A program made the position numbers and the translations under genes. The notes beneath the pieces are model-generated. The model worked only from the letters and a program-made list of their open reading frames with translations, was not told the origin of the DNA and did no database searches. Below, one piece after another: positions 33,753 through 41,569 of a stretch of 64,000 bases of DNA. The stretch spans positions 1-64,000 of the forward strand of contig NZ_VMNX01000009.1 in the NCBI RefSeq assembly GCF_009377235.1, read 5' to 3'. Each line of letters begins with the position of its first letter. Positions within the stretch are counted from its first letter, which is position 1. The DNA is from Streptomyces acidicola. GTDB taxonomy: Bacteria; Actinomycetota; Actinomycetes; Streptomycetales; Streptomycetaceae.

Positions 33753-34946
33753 ATGAGCGATGCCGAGGACGACGCGCGGAAGATCGACAGGGGGCGCCCC
33801 CACCCGGGTTGTCCGGTCCGCCGGGCGGACGACGGATCGTGGCAGGTGCACGGTTATACGGCCGCGCGATCGGTGCTGCGCAGTTCCGGGACCGTGCAGG
33901 CCGGGCTGGGCATCGAGACCGTGGAGAAACTGCCACCGAACGTCCGTCGCCCGGTGCTGTACCGGGACGGCCCCGAACACCGGGAACACCGGCGGCAGAC
34001 CGCGCGCTTCTTCACCCCGCGCCGGGTGGACGAGCACTACCGCGAGCTCATGGAGCGCATCGCGGAGCAGCAGTTGGAGACGCTGCGTACGAAGGGCGAG
34101 ACACAACTGGCCGACCTGGGCTTCGGCATGGCCATCGGAGTGGTGAGCGAGATCGTCGGCCTGCGGTACAGCAGGCCGGGCATCCGCCGACGACTGGAGC
34201 GCTTCTTCCCGGAGAAGTTCGGTGAACCGGGTCTGACCAGTGCGCGGGGCATCTACTGGTTCTTCCGGCAGAACACCAACTGGCTCCGTATCTACCTCGC
34301 CGACGTCCGCCCCGCCATCCGCGCGCACCGGCGCCGCGCACACGATGATCTGATCTCGCATCTGATCGACGAGGGCTGCACGGACGCCGAGATCCTCGGC
34401 GAGTGCCTCACCTTCGCCGCCGCCGGAATGGTCACCACGCGGGAGTTCATCTCCGTGGCCGCGTGGCACCTGTTCAGCGACGCGGAGCTGCTCGGACGTT
34501 ACCGGGCCGCGGACGAGGCAGGACGCCTCGCTGTCCTCCACGAGATCCTGCGGCTGGAGCCCGTGGTCGGCAGGCTGCGCCGCCGGGCAACGGCCGAACT
34601 GCGGGTGCCTTCGGCCGACGGGCCCGTTCTCGTGCGGCCCGGCGAGTTCGTCGACATCTTCCTCGACGACGCCAACACCGATGCGGACGTGGTGGGTTAC
34701 CGGCCATTGCGGGTCCAGCCGGGCCGAGACCTGGCGGAGGGCCCCGGCGCGGCGGGTCTGTCCTTCGGCGACGGCGCGCACCGTTGTCCCGGGGCGGTCG
34801 TCGCGATCCAGGAGGCCGACATCCTTCTCACTCGTCTCTTCGCTCTGGACGGCGTCCGGATGACGGCGCACCCACGTATCTCCTTCAAGGACGACATCGG
34901 GGGTTACGAGATCCGCGGCCTGACGGTGGCGCTGGGCGGGGCCTGA
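33753..34946 (+). CDS. Cytochrome P450
   Basis: A 397-aa soluble P450. The I-helix reads FAAAGMVTTREF (about 221-232), the ExxR motif is EILR (264-267), and the heme loop is SFGDGAHRCPGAVV with Cys 345. The usual acidic residue before the conserved Thr pair in the I-helix is Val here. It is a monooxygenase of unknown substrate, needing ferredoxin and reductase partners not encoded nearby. ATG 33753 follows GTGGGGGA. The next gene is a convergent epoxide-hydrolase remnant. Confidence 0.9.
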   Translation: MSDAEDDARKIDRGRPHPGCPVRRADDGSWQVHGYTAARSVLRSSGTVQAGLGIETVEKLPPNVRRPVLYRDGPEHREHRRQTARFFTPRRVDEHYRELMERIAEQQLETLRTKGETQLADLGFGMAIGVVSEIVGLRYSRPGIRRRLERFFPEKFGEPGLTSARGIYWFFRQNTNWLRIYLADVRPAIRAHRRRAHDDLISHLIDEGCTDAEILGECLTFAAAGMVTTREFISVAAWHLFSDAELLGRYRAADEAGRLAVLHEILRLEPVVGRLRRRATAELRVPSADGPVLVRPGEFVDIFLDDANTDADVVGYRPLRVQPGRDLAEGPGAAGLSFGDGAHRCPGAVVAIQEADILLTRLFALDGVRMTAHPRISFKDDIGGYEIRGLTVALGGA

Positions 34947-34963
34947 CCCGGGCCTGACCGGGG

Positions 34964-35293
34964 TCAGCGCGTCTTGGCGAAGAACTCGCGTACGTCGCCG
35001 ACGAGGAGGTCCGGTGCCTCCGTGGCGAGGAAGTGTCCGCCGGGGTCGAGTTCGGTCCACCGGACGACGTAGTGGTCGCGCTCGGCCCGGCGGCGGACGG
35101 TCACGTCGTGGGTGGAGGAGCATGGGCGCGATGCCCGAACTGCCGCTTGCCTTCCACATGTTCCGTAACCGCGCGATCACTGCACTGTCCGGCCGGTGGG
35201 GTGGAGAAACCGAAACCCGGCAGTGACGGCACGACCAGGTGGAAGGCGACCGCCGGGTCATCGCCGTGGGCGCGGGGATCGACGCACTACGGG
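34964..35293 (-). pseudogene. Epoxide-hydrolase family remnant (alpha/beta hydrolase)
   Basis: Two separated fragments of one family are seen on the minus strand in different frames. Near 35290-35190 the translation [16 protein letters not shown] is the oxyanion-hole region of epoxide hydrolases. Near 35133-34964 the translation RRAERDHYVVRWTELDPGGH, then FLATEAPDLLVGDVREFFAK, is their C-terminus with the catalytic His. About 200 residues between, including the nucleophile, are missing. The start is also absent. This is a decayed gene with a large internal deletion. Confidence 0.75.
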
Positions 35294-35352
35294 CCGGGTA
35301 GTCGCTCGCTCTTCCGGTCCGGTCTCACGGGGCGCCCGGGCTCAGGGTCACG

Positions 35353-37542
35353 TCAGGAGCTCGTCAGGATGACGAGTTGCCGGGTGGCCCGGGTCATCGC
35401 GACATAGCGGTCGACGGCTCCTTCGACGCCCTCACCGAACTCCTCCGGGTCGACGAGGACGACCAGGTCGAACTCAAGCCCCTTCGACAGCTCCGGGGTC
35501 AGCGACCGGACGCGGGACGTCGTCCGGAACGTGGGATCGCCGATCACGCAGGCGATACCGTCGGCATGTTCGGCGAGCCAGGCGTCGAGGATCGAGCTCA
35601 GATCCGAAGTGGATCCGTGTACGACGGGGATCTCGCCGCTGCGGATGGAGGTCGGCACGTTGGCGTCCGGGAGCACGGCCCTGATGACCGGTTCGGCTTC
35701 CGCCATGATCTCTTCCGGCGTCCGGTAGTTGATGGTCAGGGAGGCCAGGTTGATCCGGTCGAGCCCGATCCGATCGAGCCGTTCCTGCCACGACTCCGTG
35801 AACCCGTGCCTGGCCTGGGCTCGGTCCCCGACGATGGTGAAACTTCGGGACGGGCACCGGAGCAGCAGCATCTGCCACTCCGCGTCGGTCAGTTCCTGGG
35901 CCTCGTCCACGACGATGTGAGCGAACGGACCGGCGAGAAGGTCCGGATCGAGGACGGACAGTTCCGACTCGTCCACGAGGCTGACCTTGGCGTCCTCGCC
36001 ACGCAGCATCCTCACCAGGCCTTCGCCCTCGTCACCGTCGGCGCCGGAGTCGGCTGCGGCCTGGATGAGGTTGTCGACGACCTGCGTCATGCGTGCGCGC
36101 TGGGCGGCGAGGACGGCCTCGTGCCGGCGCTTGCGCCGTGCCGCCTCCGGGTCGCCGAGCCGCTGCCGTGCCGCGTCCAGGAGCGGCAGGTCGGACACAG
36201 TCCAGGCCTGGGGGTCCGCGCGCTGGAGCCGCTGAACGTCGTCGCGGCTGAGCCAGGGAGCGCACATCCGCAGGTAGGCGGGGACCGACCACAGGTCGCC
36301 GACGAGGTCGGCCGCTTCCAGTAGCGGCCACGCGCGGTTGAAGGCCGTGAGCAGCTCCCTGTTCTGCGTCAGCGATCTGCGGAGCAGGTCGGCCGAGACG
36401 TCGCCGTCGACCGCCGCGGCGTCGTCGTCGTGCTTGTCCACCAGGATCGTGAGCAGTTCCTCCCAGACCTGGTCGCGCGCCTCGTTGTGCGGAGTACCGG
36501 GTTCCGCCGCTTCGAAGGCGATGGCCCAGTCGTCGGCGCTCAGCCGGATGTCGGACCAGTGGGTGGTGATCGCCATCGACTCGGTGGGCGGCTCCTCGTA
36601 GAACCTGACGGCCTTCTCGATCGCCTTCACGAGGTCCGCGGACGACTTCAGGCGGGCCACGTCCGGGTCGGCCTCGACCGTCGCCTCGGCTCCCTCGGCG
36701 ACGAGGTCCCGCAGGGTGCAGATCTGCACGCCCTCCTCTCCGAGGCTGGGGAGGACGTCGGCGACGTAGGCCAGGTAGGGCCGGTGCGGACCGACGAACA
36801 GCACGCCGCCCCGGCGGTGACCGAGACGGGGATCGGAGTGGAGGAGGTAGGCGGAGCGGTGCAGAGCGACGACGGTCTTGCCCGTACCCGGACCGCCGTC
36901 GACGACGAGAGCGCCGCGGGATCCCGCGCGGATGATGGCGTCCTGGTCGGCCTGGATGGTGCCGAGCACGTCTCGCATCCGCGGTGACCGGTCGCTGCCC
37001 AGGCTGGCGATGAAGGCGGACTGGTCGTCCAGCGCGGCGTGCGCGGTGAACCCGTCCGAGGTGAACACCTCGTCCCAGTAGTCGCTGATCCGGCCATCGG
37101 TCCAGCGGTACCTGCGGCGGCTCGCCAGACCCATCGGGTTGGCGTGGGTGGCTCCGAAGAACGGCTCGGCCGCCGGGGAGCGCCAGTCGACCAGCAGCCG
37201 ACGCCCCGCACTGTCCGTGAGGCCGAGTCGTCCGACATACACGGGCTCGGAGTCGTCTGCGCCCACCATGTGGCCGAGGCACAGGTCCAGACCGAAGCGA
37301 CGCAGTGTGCGCAGGCGAGCGGTCAGCCGGTGGATCTCCGAGTCCCGGTCCATCGCCTGCTGGCCCATGCCGCCGGGCGCCCTGCGCTGGGCGTCGAGGC
37401 GGTCGGACAGTTCGGCGATCGTCTGCGCGAGGCACTCCGCGATGGCCGTGAAGTGCTGCTCGTCGTCGGCGATCAGCTTCGGTTCGGCCTTGGGGGCGAG
37501 GCGGTCGGGAAGAGCGAACGCGCTGGTGGTCAGGGGTTCCAT
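35353..37542 (-). CDS. helR: HelR-type RNA polymerase-recycling ATPase (rifamycin tolerance)
   Basis: A 729-aa UvrD/HelD-like superfamily 1 ATPase. The N-terminal part (about 25-85) is a helical arm expected to enter the polymerase secondary channel. Next come GLDLCLGHMVGADDSEPVYV and VDWRSPAAEPFFGATHANP, then Walker A GGPGTGKT (216-223). Further motifs are IVVDEAQELTDAEWQ, FTIVGDRAQARHGF, INYRTPEEIMAEAEPVI and VAMTRATRQLVIL at the end. HelR proteins displace rifamycins from RNA polymerase and rescue stalled enzyme. ATG 37542 lies 189 nt after the rgt stop, with a strong hairpin between. Pairing with a rifampin-type glycosyltransferase and an RAE supports the call. Confidence 0.88.
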   Translation of the reverse strand: MEPLTTSAFALPDRLAPKAEPKLIADDEQHFTAIAECLAQTIAELSDRLDAQRRAPGGMGQQAMDRDSEIHRLTARLRTLRRFGLDLCLGHMVGADDSEPVYVGRLGLTDSAGRRLLVDWRSPAAEPFFGATHANPMGLASRRRYRWTDGRISDYWDEVFTSDGFTAHAALDDQSAFIASLGSDRSPRMRDVLGTIQADQDAIIRAGSRGALVVDGGPGTGKTVVALHRSAYLLHSDPRLGHRRGGVLFVGPHRPYLAYVADVLPSLGEEGVQICTLRDLVAEGAEATVEADPDVARLKSSADLVKAIEKAVRFYEEPPTESMAITTHWSDIRLSADDWAIAFEAAEPGTPHNEARDQVWEELLTILVDKHDDDAAAVDGDVSADLLRRSLTQNRELLTAFNRAWPLLEAADLVGDLWSVPAYLRMCAPWLSRDDVQRLQRADPQAWTVSDLPLLDAARQRLGDPEAARRKRRHEAVLAAQRARMTQVVDNLIQAAADSGADGDEGEGLVRMLRGEDAKVSLVDESELSVLDPDLLAGPFAHIVVDEAQELTDAEWQMLLLRCPSRSFTIVGDRAQARHGFTESWQERLDRIGLDRINLASLTINYRTPEEIMAEAEPVIRAVLPDANVPTSIRSGEIPVVHGSTSDLSSILDAWLAEHADGIACVIGDPTFRTTSRVRSLTPELSKGLEFDLVVLVDPEEFGEGVEGAVDRYVAMTRATRQLVILTSS

Positions 37543-37612
37543 GTCATCAGTTCCGATCTGAGGCCGCTCGCGGTCATGGCGTGCGGCACGGCGTCCGGAC
37601 CGGCGTGCCGAG

Positions 37613-37658
37613 CCCGGGGGCCACGACGGGCGACGCTCCGCCTGACGTGGCCCCCGGG
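37613..37658 (-). terminator. Hairpin between rgt and helR
   Basis: CCCGGGGGCCACG (37613-37625) pairs perfectly over 13 bp with CGTGGCCCCCGGG (37646-37658). It would end or reduce rgt transcription before helR, so helR may need read-through or its own promoter in the remaining 70 nt. Confidence 0.7.
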
Positions 37659-37731
37659 CCGTTGTCGGTTCAGATCGCCAGGGTGTACGGGTTCTCGTGT
37701 TCCGGGTACTGGCTCGACGGTCCTACGTGAC

Positions 37732-38964
37732 TCACGCGGGCACTGGCGGCCTTTCGCGGCTGATCTCGGACAGCAGTTGCGCGGCCACCGTCGCCCCGTC
37801 GGTGCGGACCATGCCGGCCACGGCGGTCGCGCGTGCGCGGGTCTCGGGGGTCAAAGCCGTCCTGAGTCCGGCCGACAGGGACTCGAAAGTCGGCGTCGGA
37901 CCGTCGTGTGCCGCGCCGATGCCCAGGTCGGCCACCCGGCCGGCCCAGTACGGCTGGTCCGTGCCCTGGGGTACCACCACCTGGGACGCGCCGGCCCGGG
38001 TCGCCGTCGTCGTGGTGCCCGCCCCGCCGTGGTGCACGACGGCGGCCACCCGGCTGAACAGCGCCTGCTGGTTGACCTCGCCGACGGCGAAGCAGTCGTC
38101 CCGGTCGTCGATCAGGGCCAGGTCGGCCCAGCCGCGGGCGACGACCGCGCGGCGGCCCTGCGCGCGAACCGCCTCGATGGCCACCCGGGCGACGTCCGTC
38201 GAGGTGTGCATGGGCATGCTGCCGAAGCCCACGTACACCGGTGGTGTGCCGGCGTCCAGGAACGCCACCAACTCGGCCGGGAGCGGCTGAACGTCGGGCA
38301 GGATCCATGCGCCGGTCTGGACGACGTCGAAGTCCGGCGTCTCCTGGCACGGGTCCAGCACCGGGTCCGTCGCCAGCCACGGCCGGTCGCCGATGACGTA
38401 GTCGCGGACGTTGTCCACCGGTGGCAGGCCGTTCGCCGCTCGGTTCGTGTTGAGCGCCGCACCGAACAGCGCGTTGATGCTCTGGGCGTCCAGGTCCCAC
38501 AGCACCCGGTTGTCGGTCACCTCCGGCGGGAACGGCCGGCCCGGATACGCCAACGGCGCGTGGTGCGGCGACGGCAGGGTGAGCTGCTGGAAGGTCACGG
38601 ACACGGAGGGGATGCCCAGCTTCTCGGCCACCGATCGCGCGCCGGCTGCGGCCGGCATCAGGCCGGTCGCCACCAGCACATCGCATCCCTCGGCCGCCGC
38701 GGTGACCGCGTCGAACTGGTGGGCGATCAGCTGGGCCGCGCGCTCGGGCAGGGACGACGGCGGCGGCGCCGCGGTCGTCAGTGCGCGCGCCGACGGGCCG
38801 ACCGGCACCAGCGGCACGCCGACCCCGGCCAACCGCTGCGCGAAGTCCTCGTCCGGTGGCGCGCACACCCGCACCTCCGCACCGAGTGCCCGCAACCGCT
38901 CGGCGAGTCCCGCCAGCGGTTCGACGTCCCCGCGCGACCCATACGTCGACAGCACCACACGCAC
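37732..38964 (-). CDS. rgt: GT1 glycosyltransferase, probable rifamycin glycosyltransferase
   Basis: A 410-aa GT-B enzyme of the macrolide/vancomycin type. It begins MRVVLSTYGSRGDVEPLAGL and carries the nucleotide-sugar motif HHGGAGTTTTATRAGASQVV (311-330) followed by PQGTDQPYWAGRVADLGIG. Enzymes of this group glucosylate small molecules, and the rifampin-inactivating Rgt of Streptomyces belongs here. The specific call rests on context: an RAE 58 nt upstream and helR downstream. GTG 38964 is chosen by family N-terminus; the ribosome site is weak. A longer in-frame start at 39216 would cross the RAE and is unlikely. General macrolide or other xenobiotic specificity remains possible. Confidence 0.8.
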   Translation of the reverse strand: MRVVLSTYGSRGDVEPLAGLAERLRALGAEVRVCAPPDEDFAQRLAGVGVPLVPVGPSARALTTAAPPPSSLPERAAQLIAHQFDAVTAAAEGCDVLVATGLMPAAAGARSVAEKLGIPSVSVTFQQLTLPSPHHAPLAYPGRPFPPEVTDNRVLWDLDAQSINALFGAALNTNRAANGLPPVDNVRDYVIGDRPWLATDPVLDPCQETPDFDVVQTGAWILPDVQPLPAELVAFLDAGTPPVYVGFGSMPMHTSTDVARVAIEAVRAQGRRAVVARGWADLALIDDRDDCFAVGEVNQQALFSRVAAVVHHGGAGTTTTATRAGASQVVVPQGTDQPYWAGRVADLGIGAAHDGPTPTFESLSAGLRTALTPETRARATAVAGMVRTDGATVAAQLLSEISRERPPVPA

Positions 38965-39022
38965 TTCGCAACACCCGTTTCCGTAGGTTGTGGCTTCGGC
39001 CGGTGATTCTGCGGCACGACCC

Positions 39023-39041
39023 GGGTCTTGCGGCAAGCCCC
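39023..39041. promoter_or_regulatory. Rifamycin-associated element (RAE)
   Basis: GGGTCTTGCGGCAAGCCCC is a 19-bp inverted repeat that differs at one position from a fully symmetric GGGGCTTGCGGCAAGCCCC, the RAE consensus I recall from actinomycete rifamycin-resistance genes. On the minus strand its TTGCCG could serve as a -35 hexamer with CAGAAT (39011-39006) after 19 bp, placing the rgt start about 35 nt upstream of the GTG. The promoter reading is inference. Confidence 0.8.
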
Positions 39042-39056
39042 CCAGTGCGCTATAAG
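39028..39056 (+). promoter_or_regulatory. Plus-strand promoter-like pair overlapping the RAE
   Basis: TTGCGG (39028-39033, inside the RAE) and TATAAG (39051-39056) are spaced 17 bp. Transcription would start near 39063 and meet the U-tract terminator at 39065-39100 at once. No plus-strand gene follows, so it may make a very short RNA or be fortuitous. Confidence 0.4.
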
Positions 39057-39064
39057 TTGAGAGT

Positions 39065-39100
39065 GGCAAGGAATGGGTGTTCTCCTTGCCCTCTTTTTTT
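39065..39100 (+). terminator. Canonical intrinsic terminator with U-tract facing plus strand
   Basis: GGCAAGGA (39065-39072) pairs perfectly with TCCTTGCC (39083-39090) and is followed by CTCTTTTTTT. A U-tract this clear is rare in such GC-rich DNA. It faces away from both neighbouring genes, which are on the minus strand; read on the minus strand the hairpin is the only structure after the P450 stop and lacks a U-tract. Confidence 0.7.
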
Positions 39101-39203
39101 GCCCTGTTGCGCCCTGTTGTGTCCGCTGTGGACGGGCAGCCCTCCCGGGCAGCGGCAGCGCGCCGCGAACTCAGCTCCTCAGTTTCTGCGCCGTCTTCCG
39201 CCG

Positions 39204-40556
39204 TCAGTCGAAGCACAGGGGCAGCGCGGTCAGGCCACGGAGCAGCGTGCTGGTTCGCCAGGTGAGTGCCGTCGGGTCGGTGGCGAGCGTGAGCGTGGGG
39301 CGGTGGGCCAGGAGCAGGCGCAGGGCCACGGTCGCTTCGACGCGGGCCAGGGGCGCGCCGAGGCAGTGGTGAAGGCCGTGCCCGAATCCGAGGTGTGCCG
39401 GTCCCTCGCGCCGTATGTCGAAACGGTCGGGCTCGGGGAAGTGCAGGGGGTCGCGGGAAGCCGCGGCGAGCGAGATCAGCACGGGGTCGCCTGCCGGTAT
39501 GCGCGTGCCCGCGAGGTCCAGCGCTTCGGCCGCGAAACGGAACGCGGTCGCGTTGACGGGTGAGTTGTAGCGCAGCGACTCCTCGACCGCGGCCGCCGTG
39601 AGGCCCGGATCGGCGCGGAGGAGGGCGAACTGGTCGGGGTGGGCCAGCAGGGCGTGAACGGTTGAGGAGATCAGGTTGACCGTCGTCTCGTGGCCGGCGA
39701 CGAGGATGAGGAAGGCCATGCCGAGCAGTTCCTCGGCGGTGAGGTGCGCGGGAGCCGGGTGGGCCGTCCCGTCGTGAAGCGCGGGGTCGCGGGGCGCGCC
39801 GTCGTGGGGTGCGTCGTCGTGGGGTGCGTCGTCGTGGGGTGCGTCGTCGTGGGGTGCGTCGTCGTGGGGTGCGCGGGCGCCGGCGTCGGCCGCGTTTTCC
39901 CCGGCAGCCGCGACGAGACCGCCGAGCAGGTCGGCGTCCGGCGCTCCCGGGTCACGTACGACCGCGTCGCGCTTGGCCTCGATGAGGTCGGTCAGGTAGG
40001 CCGTCAGGGCTGCCGCTGCCGAGGTCGCCGCCTCTGGCGAGGTGGGCATGACGAGTTCGTTGGACCAGGTGTGGAAGCGGGCACGATCAGGGTCGGGGAC
40101 CCCCAGCACGTCGCAGATCACGGTGACCGGCAGCGGTAGCGCGTACCGGCTCACCAGGTCCACCGGCCCGCGTTCCGGGAGCGCGTCGAGCAGTTCACCG
40201 GCCACGGATTCGATCCGCGGGCGCAGCGCGGCGATCCGTCCAGCGGTGAAGTGCGCCGCGACGAGACGTCGCAGCCGGGTGTGCTGCGGCGGGTCGGTCT
40301 GGAGCATGTTGCGCCCGATGGCGTGGCCGCCGTCGCTGCGCCAGGACGCCGAGTGCCGGATGTCGTTGCGCAGGCGCGGGTCGGTCAGTGCGGCGCGGGC
40401 CGCGCCACGCGTGACGACCAGCCAGCACTCACCGCTTCCGGGTACGAGGACGCGGTGTACGGGACCTTTGGCGCGCAGGGCGGCGTAGACGGGATACGGG
40501 TCCGCGGCCAGGTCGTGGCCCTCGGGGGCCAGGTCCCGCAGGGTGGGCGCTGTCAT
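39204..40556 (-). CDS. Cytochrome P450 with internal acidic repeat insert
   Basis: A 450-aa P450 of the CYP107-like bacterial type. Helix C has the PPQHTRLRRLV motif, the I-helix reads ILVAGHETT (about 284-292), ExxR is ESLR, and the heme loop is LGFGHGLHHCLGAPLA. Between the G/H region and the I-helix (about 229-263) an extra segment of tandem APHDD repeats is inserted, encoded by a 15-bp repeat. ATG 40556 follows GGGAAG. It is divergent from a TetR gene with two matching palindromes between, so it is probably induced by its substrate or a related compound. Confidence 0.9.
   Translation of the reverse strand: MTAPTLRDLAPEGHDLAADPYPVYAALRAKGPVHRVLVPGSGECWLVVTRGAARAALTDPRLRNDIRHSASWRSDGGHAIGRNMLQTDPPQHTRLRRLVAAHFTAGRIAALRPRIESVAGELLDALPERGPVDLVSRYALPLPVTVICDVLGVPDPDRARFHTWSNELVMPTSPEAATSAAAALTAYLTDLIEAKRDAVVRDPGAPDADLLGGLVAAAGENAADAGARAPHDDAPHDDAPHDDAPHDDAPHDGAPRDPALHDGTAHPAPAHLTAEELLGMAFLILVAGHETTVNLISSTVHALLAHPDQFALLRADPGLTAAAVEESLRYNSPVNATAFRFAAEALDLAGTRIPAGDPVLISLAAASRDPLHFPEPDRFDIRREGPAHLGFGHGLHHCLGAPLARVEATVALRLLLAHRPTLTLATDPTALTWRTSTLLRGLTALPLCFD
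39791..39868. repeat. 15-bp in-frame tandem repeat inside the P450 gene
   Basis: The unit GTCGTCGTGGGGTGC is repeated about five times, the first and last copies imperfect. It encodes the APHDD repeats of the P450 loop. Being in frame, copy-number changes would alter loop length without breaking the gene. Confidence 0.8.
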
Positions 40557-40698
40557 GCTGCTTCCCTTTCGGTGCCGGTCTCTCGGTTGGCGGGATACCG
40601 GAAGGCTGTGCCGATGGCCGTGACGGCGTCGACGGCCATGGTCCGCGGCGCGTGCCCAGCCCCGGCGACAGGGTCACCGCAGGCTCCCCCCGAAAAAC

Positions 40699-40712
40699 GG
40701 GGAGCACTCCCC
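40699..40712. promoter_or_regulatory. TetR operator-like palindrome 1
   Basis: GGGGAG-CA-CTCCCC lies 143 nt upstream of the P450 start and recurs at 40742-40757 with a 44-bp centre spacing. Both lie in the divergent P450/tetR intergenic region. Confidence 0.7.
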
Positions 40713-40741
40713 ACTTCATGTCCTGACGATAGCATCTCTTC

Positions 40742-40757
40742 CGGGGAGCACTCCCCG
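40742..40757. promoter_or_regulatory. TetR operator-like palindrome 2
   Basis: CGGGGAG-CA-CTCCCCG is the longer copy, 39 nt upstream of the tetR start. A weaker related GGGAGAGCTTCCC follows at about 40764-40776. Confidence 0.7.
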
Positions 40758-40795
40758 ATGACAGGGAGAGCTTCCCGGCAGGACGGAGGGCGAGA

Positions 40796-41503
40796 ATGAC
40801 GGTCGGCGCCAGCAGTGCCAACGCCGCGAGGACGCCGGGGCGGCGGCGTGACGCGCGGCGCAACCGGGAGCTGTTGATCGAGGCGGCACACGAGGTGTTC
40901 TCCGAGCAGGGGCTCGAAGCACCGCTGGACGTGATCGCCCGCCGGGCGGGGATCGGCAACGCCACTCTGTACCGGCACTTCCCCAGCCGCCCGGCCCTCG
41001 TCGACGCCGTGTTCCGCGACGTACTGACGGACACCATGACCGTCGGTGAGGAAGCACGGGCCGTCGAGGACGCCTGGGCGGGCCTGACCGGCTACCTGGA
41101 GGCGGTCTTCTCGGTCCTGGCCGCCGACCGCGGCACGAACGACCTGATGACCACGCACCTGGAGGGCGTCGACGCACTGCAGTCGGTGCACGCCCACAAC
41201 CGGGAGACGATCGAGCTGTTGCTGAGCCGTGGCCGCGACCAGGGGACCGTCCGCGCGGACGTCACCACGGAGGACGTCCTGTTCTCCCTTGCCGCTCTCG
41301 GCCGGGCTGTCCCGGCCCTCGCCTCGGCGGCCGCCCCGGACGCCTGGCGACGCCCCCTCACTCTGCTCCTCGACGGGCTGCGCGCCTCGCCGGCCGCGTC
41401 CCCTCTCCCCTCCCCTTCGCTCACCGCTCCCCAACTCGGCGATGTCCTGCGAGGGTTGGGCCCACACCGCGCACCCCGTGGGCCGGTGGCAGGTCCGGTC
41501 TGA
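40796..41503 (+). CDS. TetR-family regulator divergent from P450
   Basis: A 235-aa regulator. The HTH covers about 20-65: RRNRELLIEAAHEVFSEQGL, EAPLDVIARRAGIGNATLYR and HFPSRPALVDAVF. The C-terminal half resembles the SbtR-like TetR ligand domain (YLEAVFSVLAADRGTNDLM). A Pro/Ser-rich tail of about 30 residues is probably disordered. ATG 40796 follows GGAGGG. It likely represses the divergent P450 and itself through the paired CTCCCC palindromes. Confidence 0.92.
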   Translation: MTVGASSANAARTPGRRRDARRNRELLIEAAHEVFSEQGLEAPLDVIARRAGIGNATLYRHFPSRPALVDAVFRDVLTDTMTVGEEARAVEDAWAGLTGYLEAVFSVLAADRGTNDLMTTHLEGVDALQSVHAHNRETIELLLSRGRDQGTVRADVTTEDVLFSLAALGRAVPALASAAAPDAWRRPLTLLLDGLRASPAASPLPSPSLTAPQLGDVLRGLGPHRAPRGPVAGPV

Positions 41504-41569
41504 GGACGGAGAGCACCCGTCGCGGACCTCCCGCGTGCGCAATCCCGGCCGAGGTAGGAGCGTGGTGGT

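Noticed and set aside
35033..35407. Small plus-strand open frame over the epoxide-hydrolase remnant
   Set aside because: Composition is random and the minus strand shows recognisable family fragments.
37670..38974. Alternative frame of 434 codons across the glycosyltransferase
   Set aside because: Arg/Gly/Ala-rich shadow; the 37732-38964 frame has the GT-B motif HHGGAGTTTT and a family N-terminus.
39791..39868. CRISPR-like direct repeat array
   Set aside because: Units are 15 bp with no unique spacers and encode an in-frame peptide repeat.
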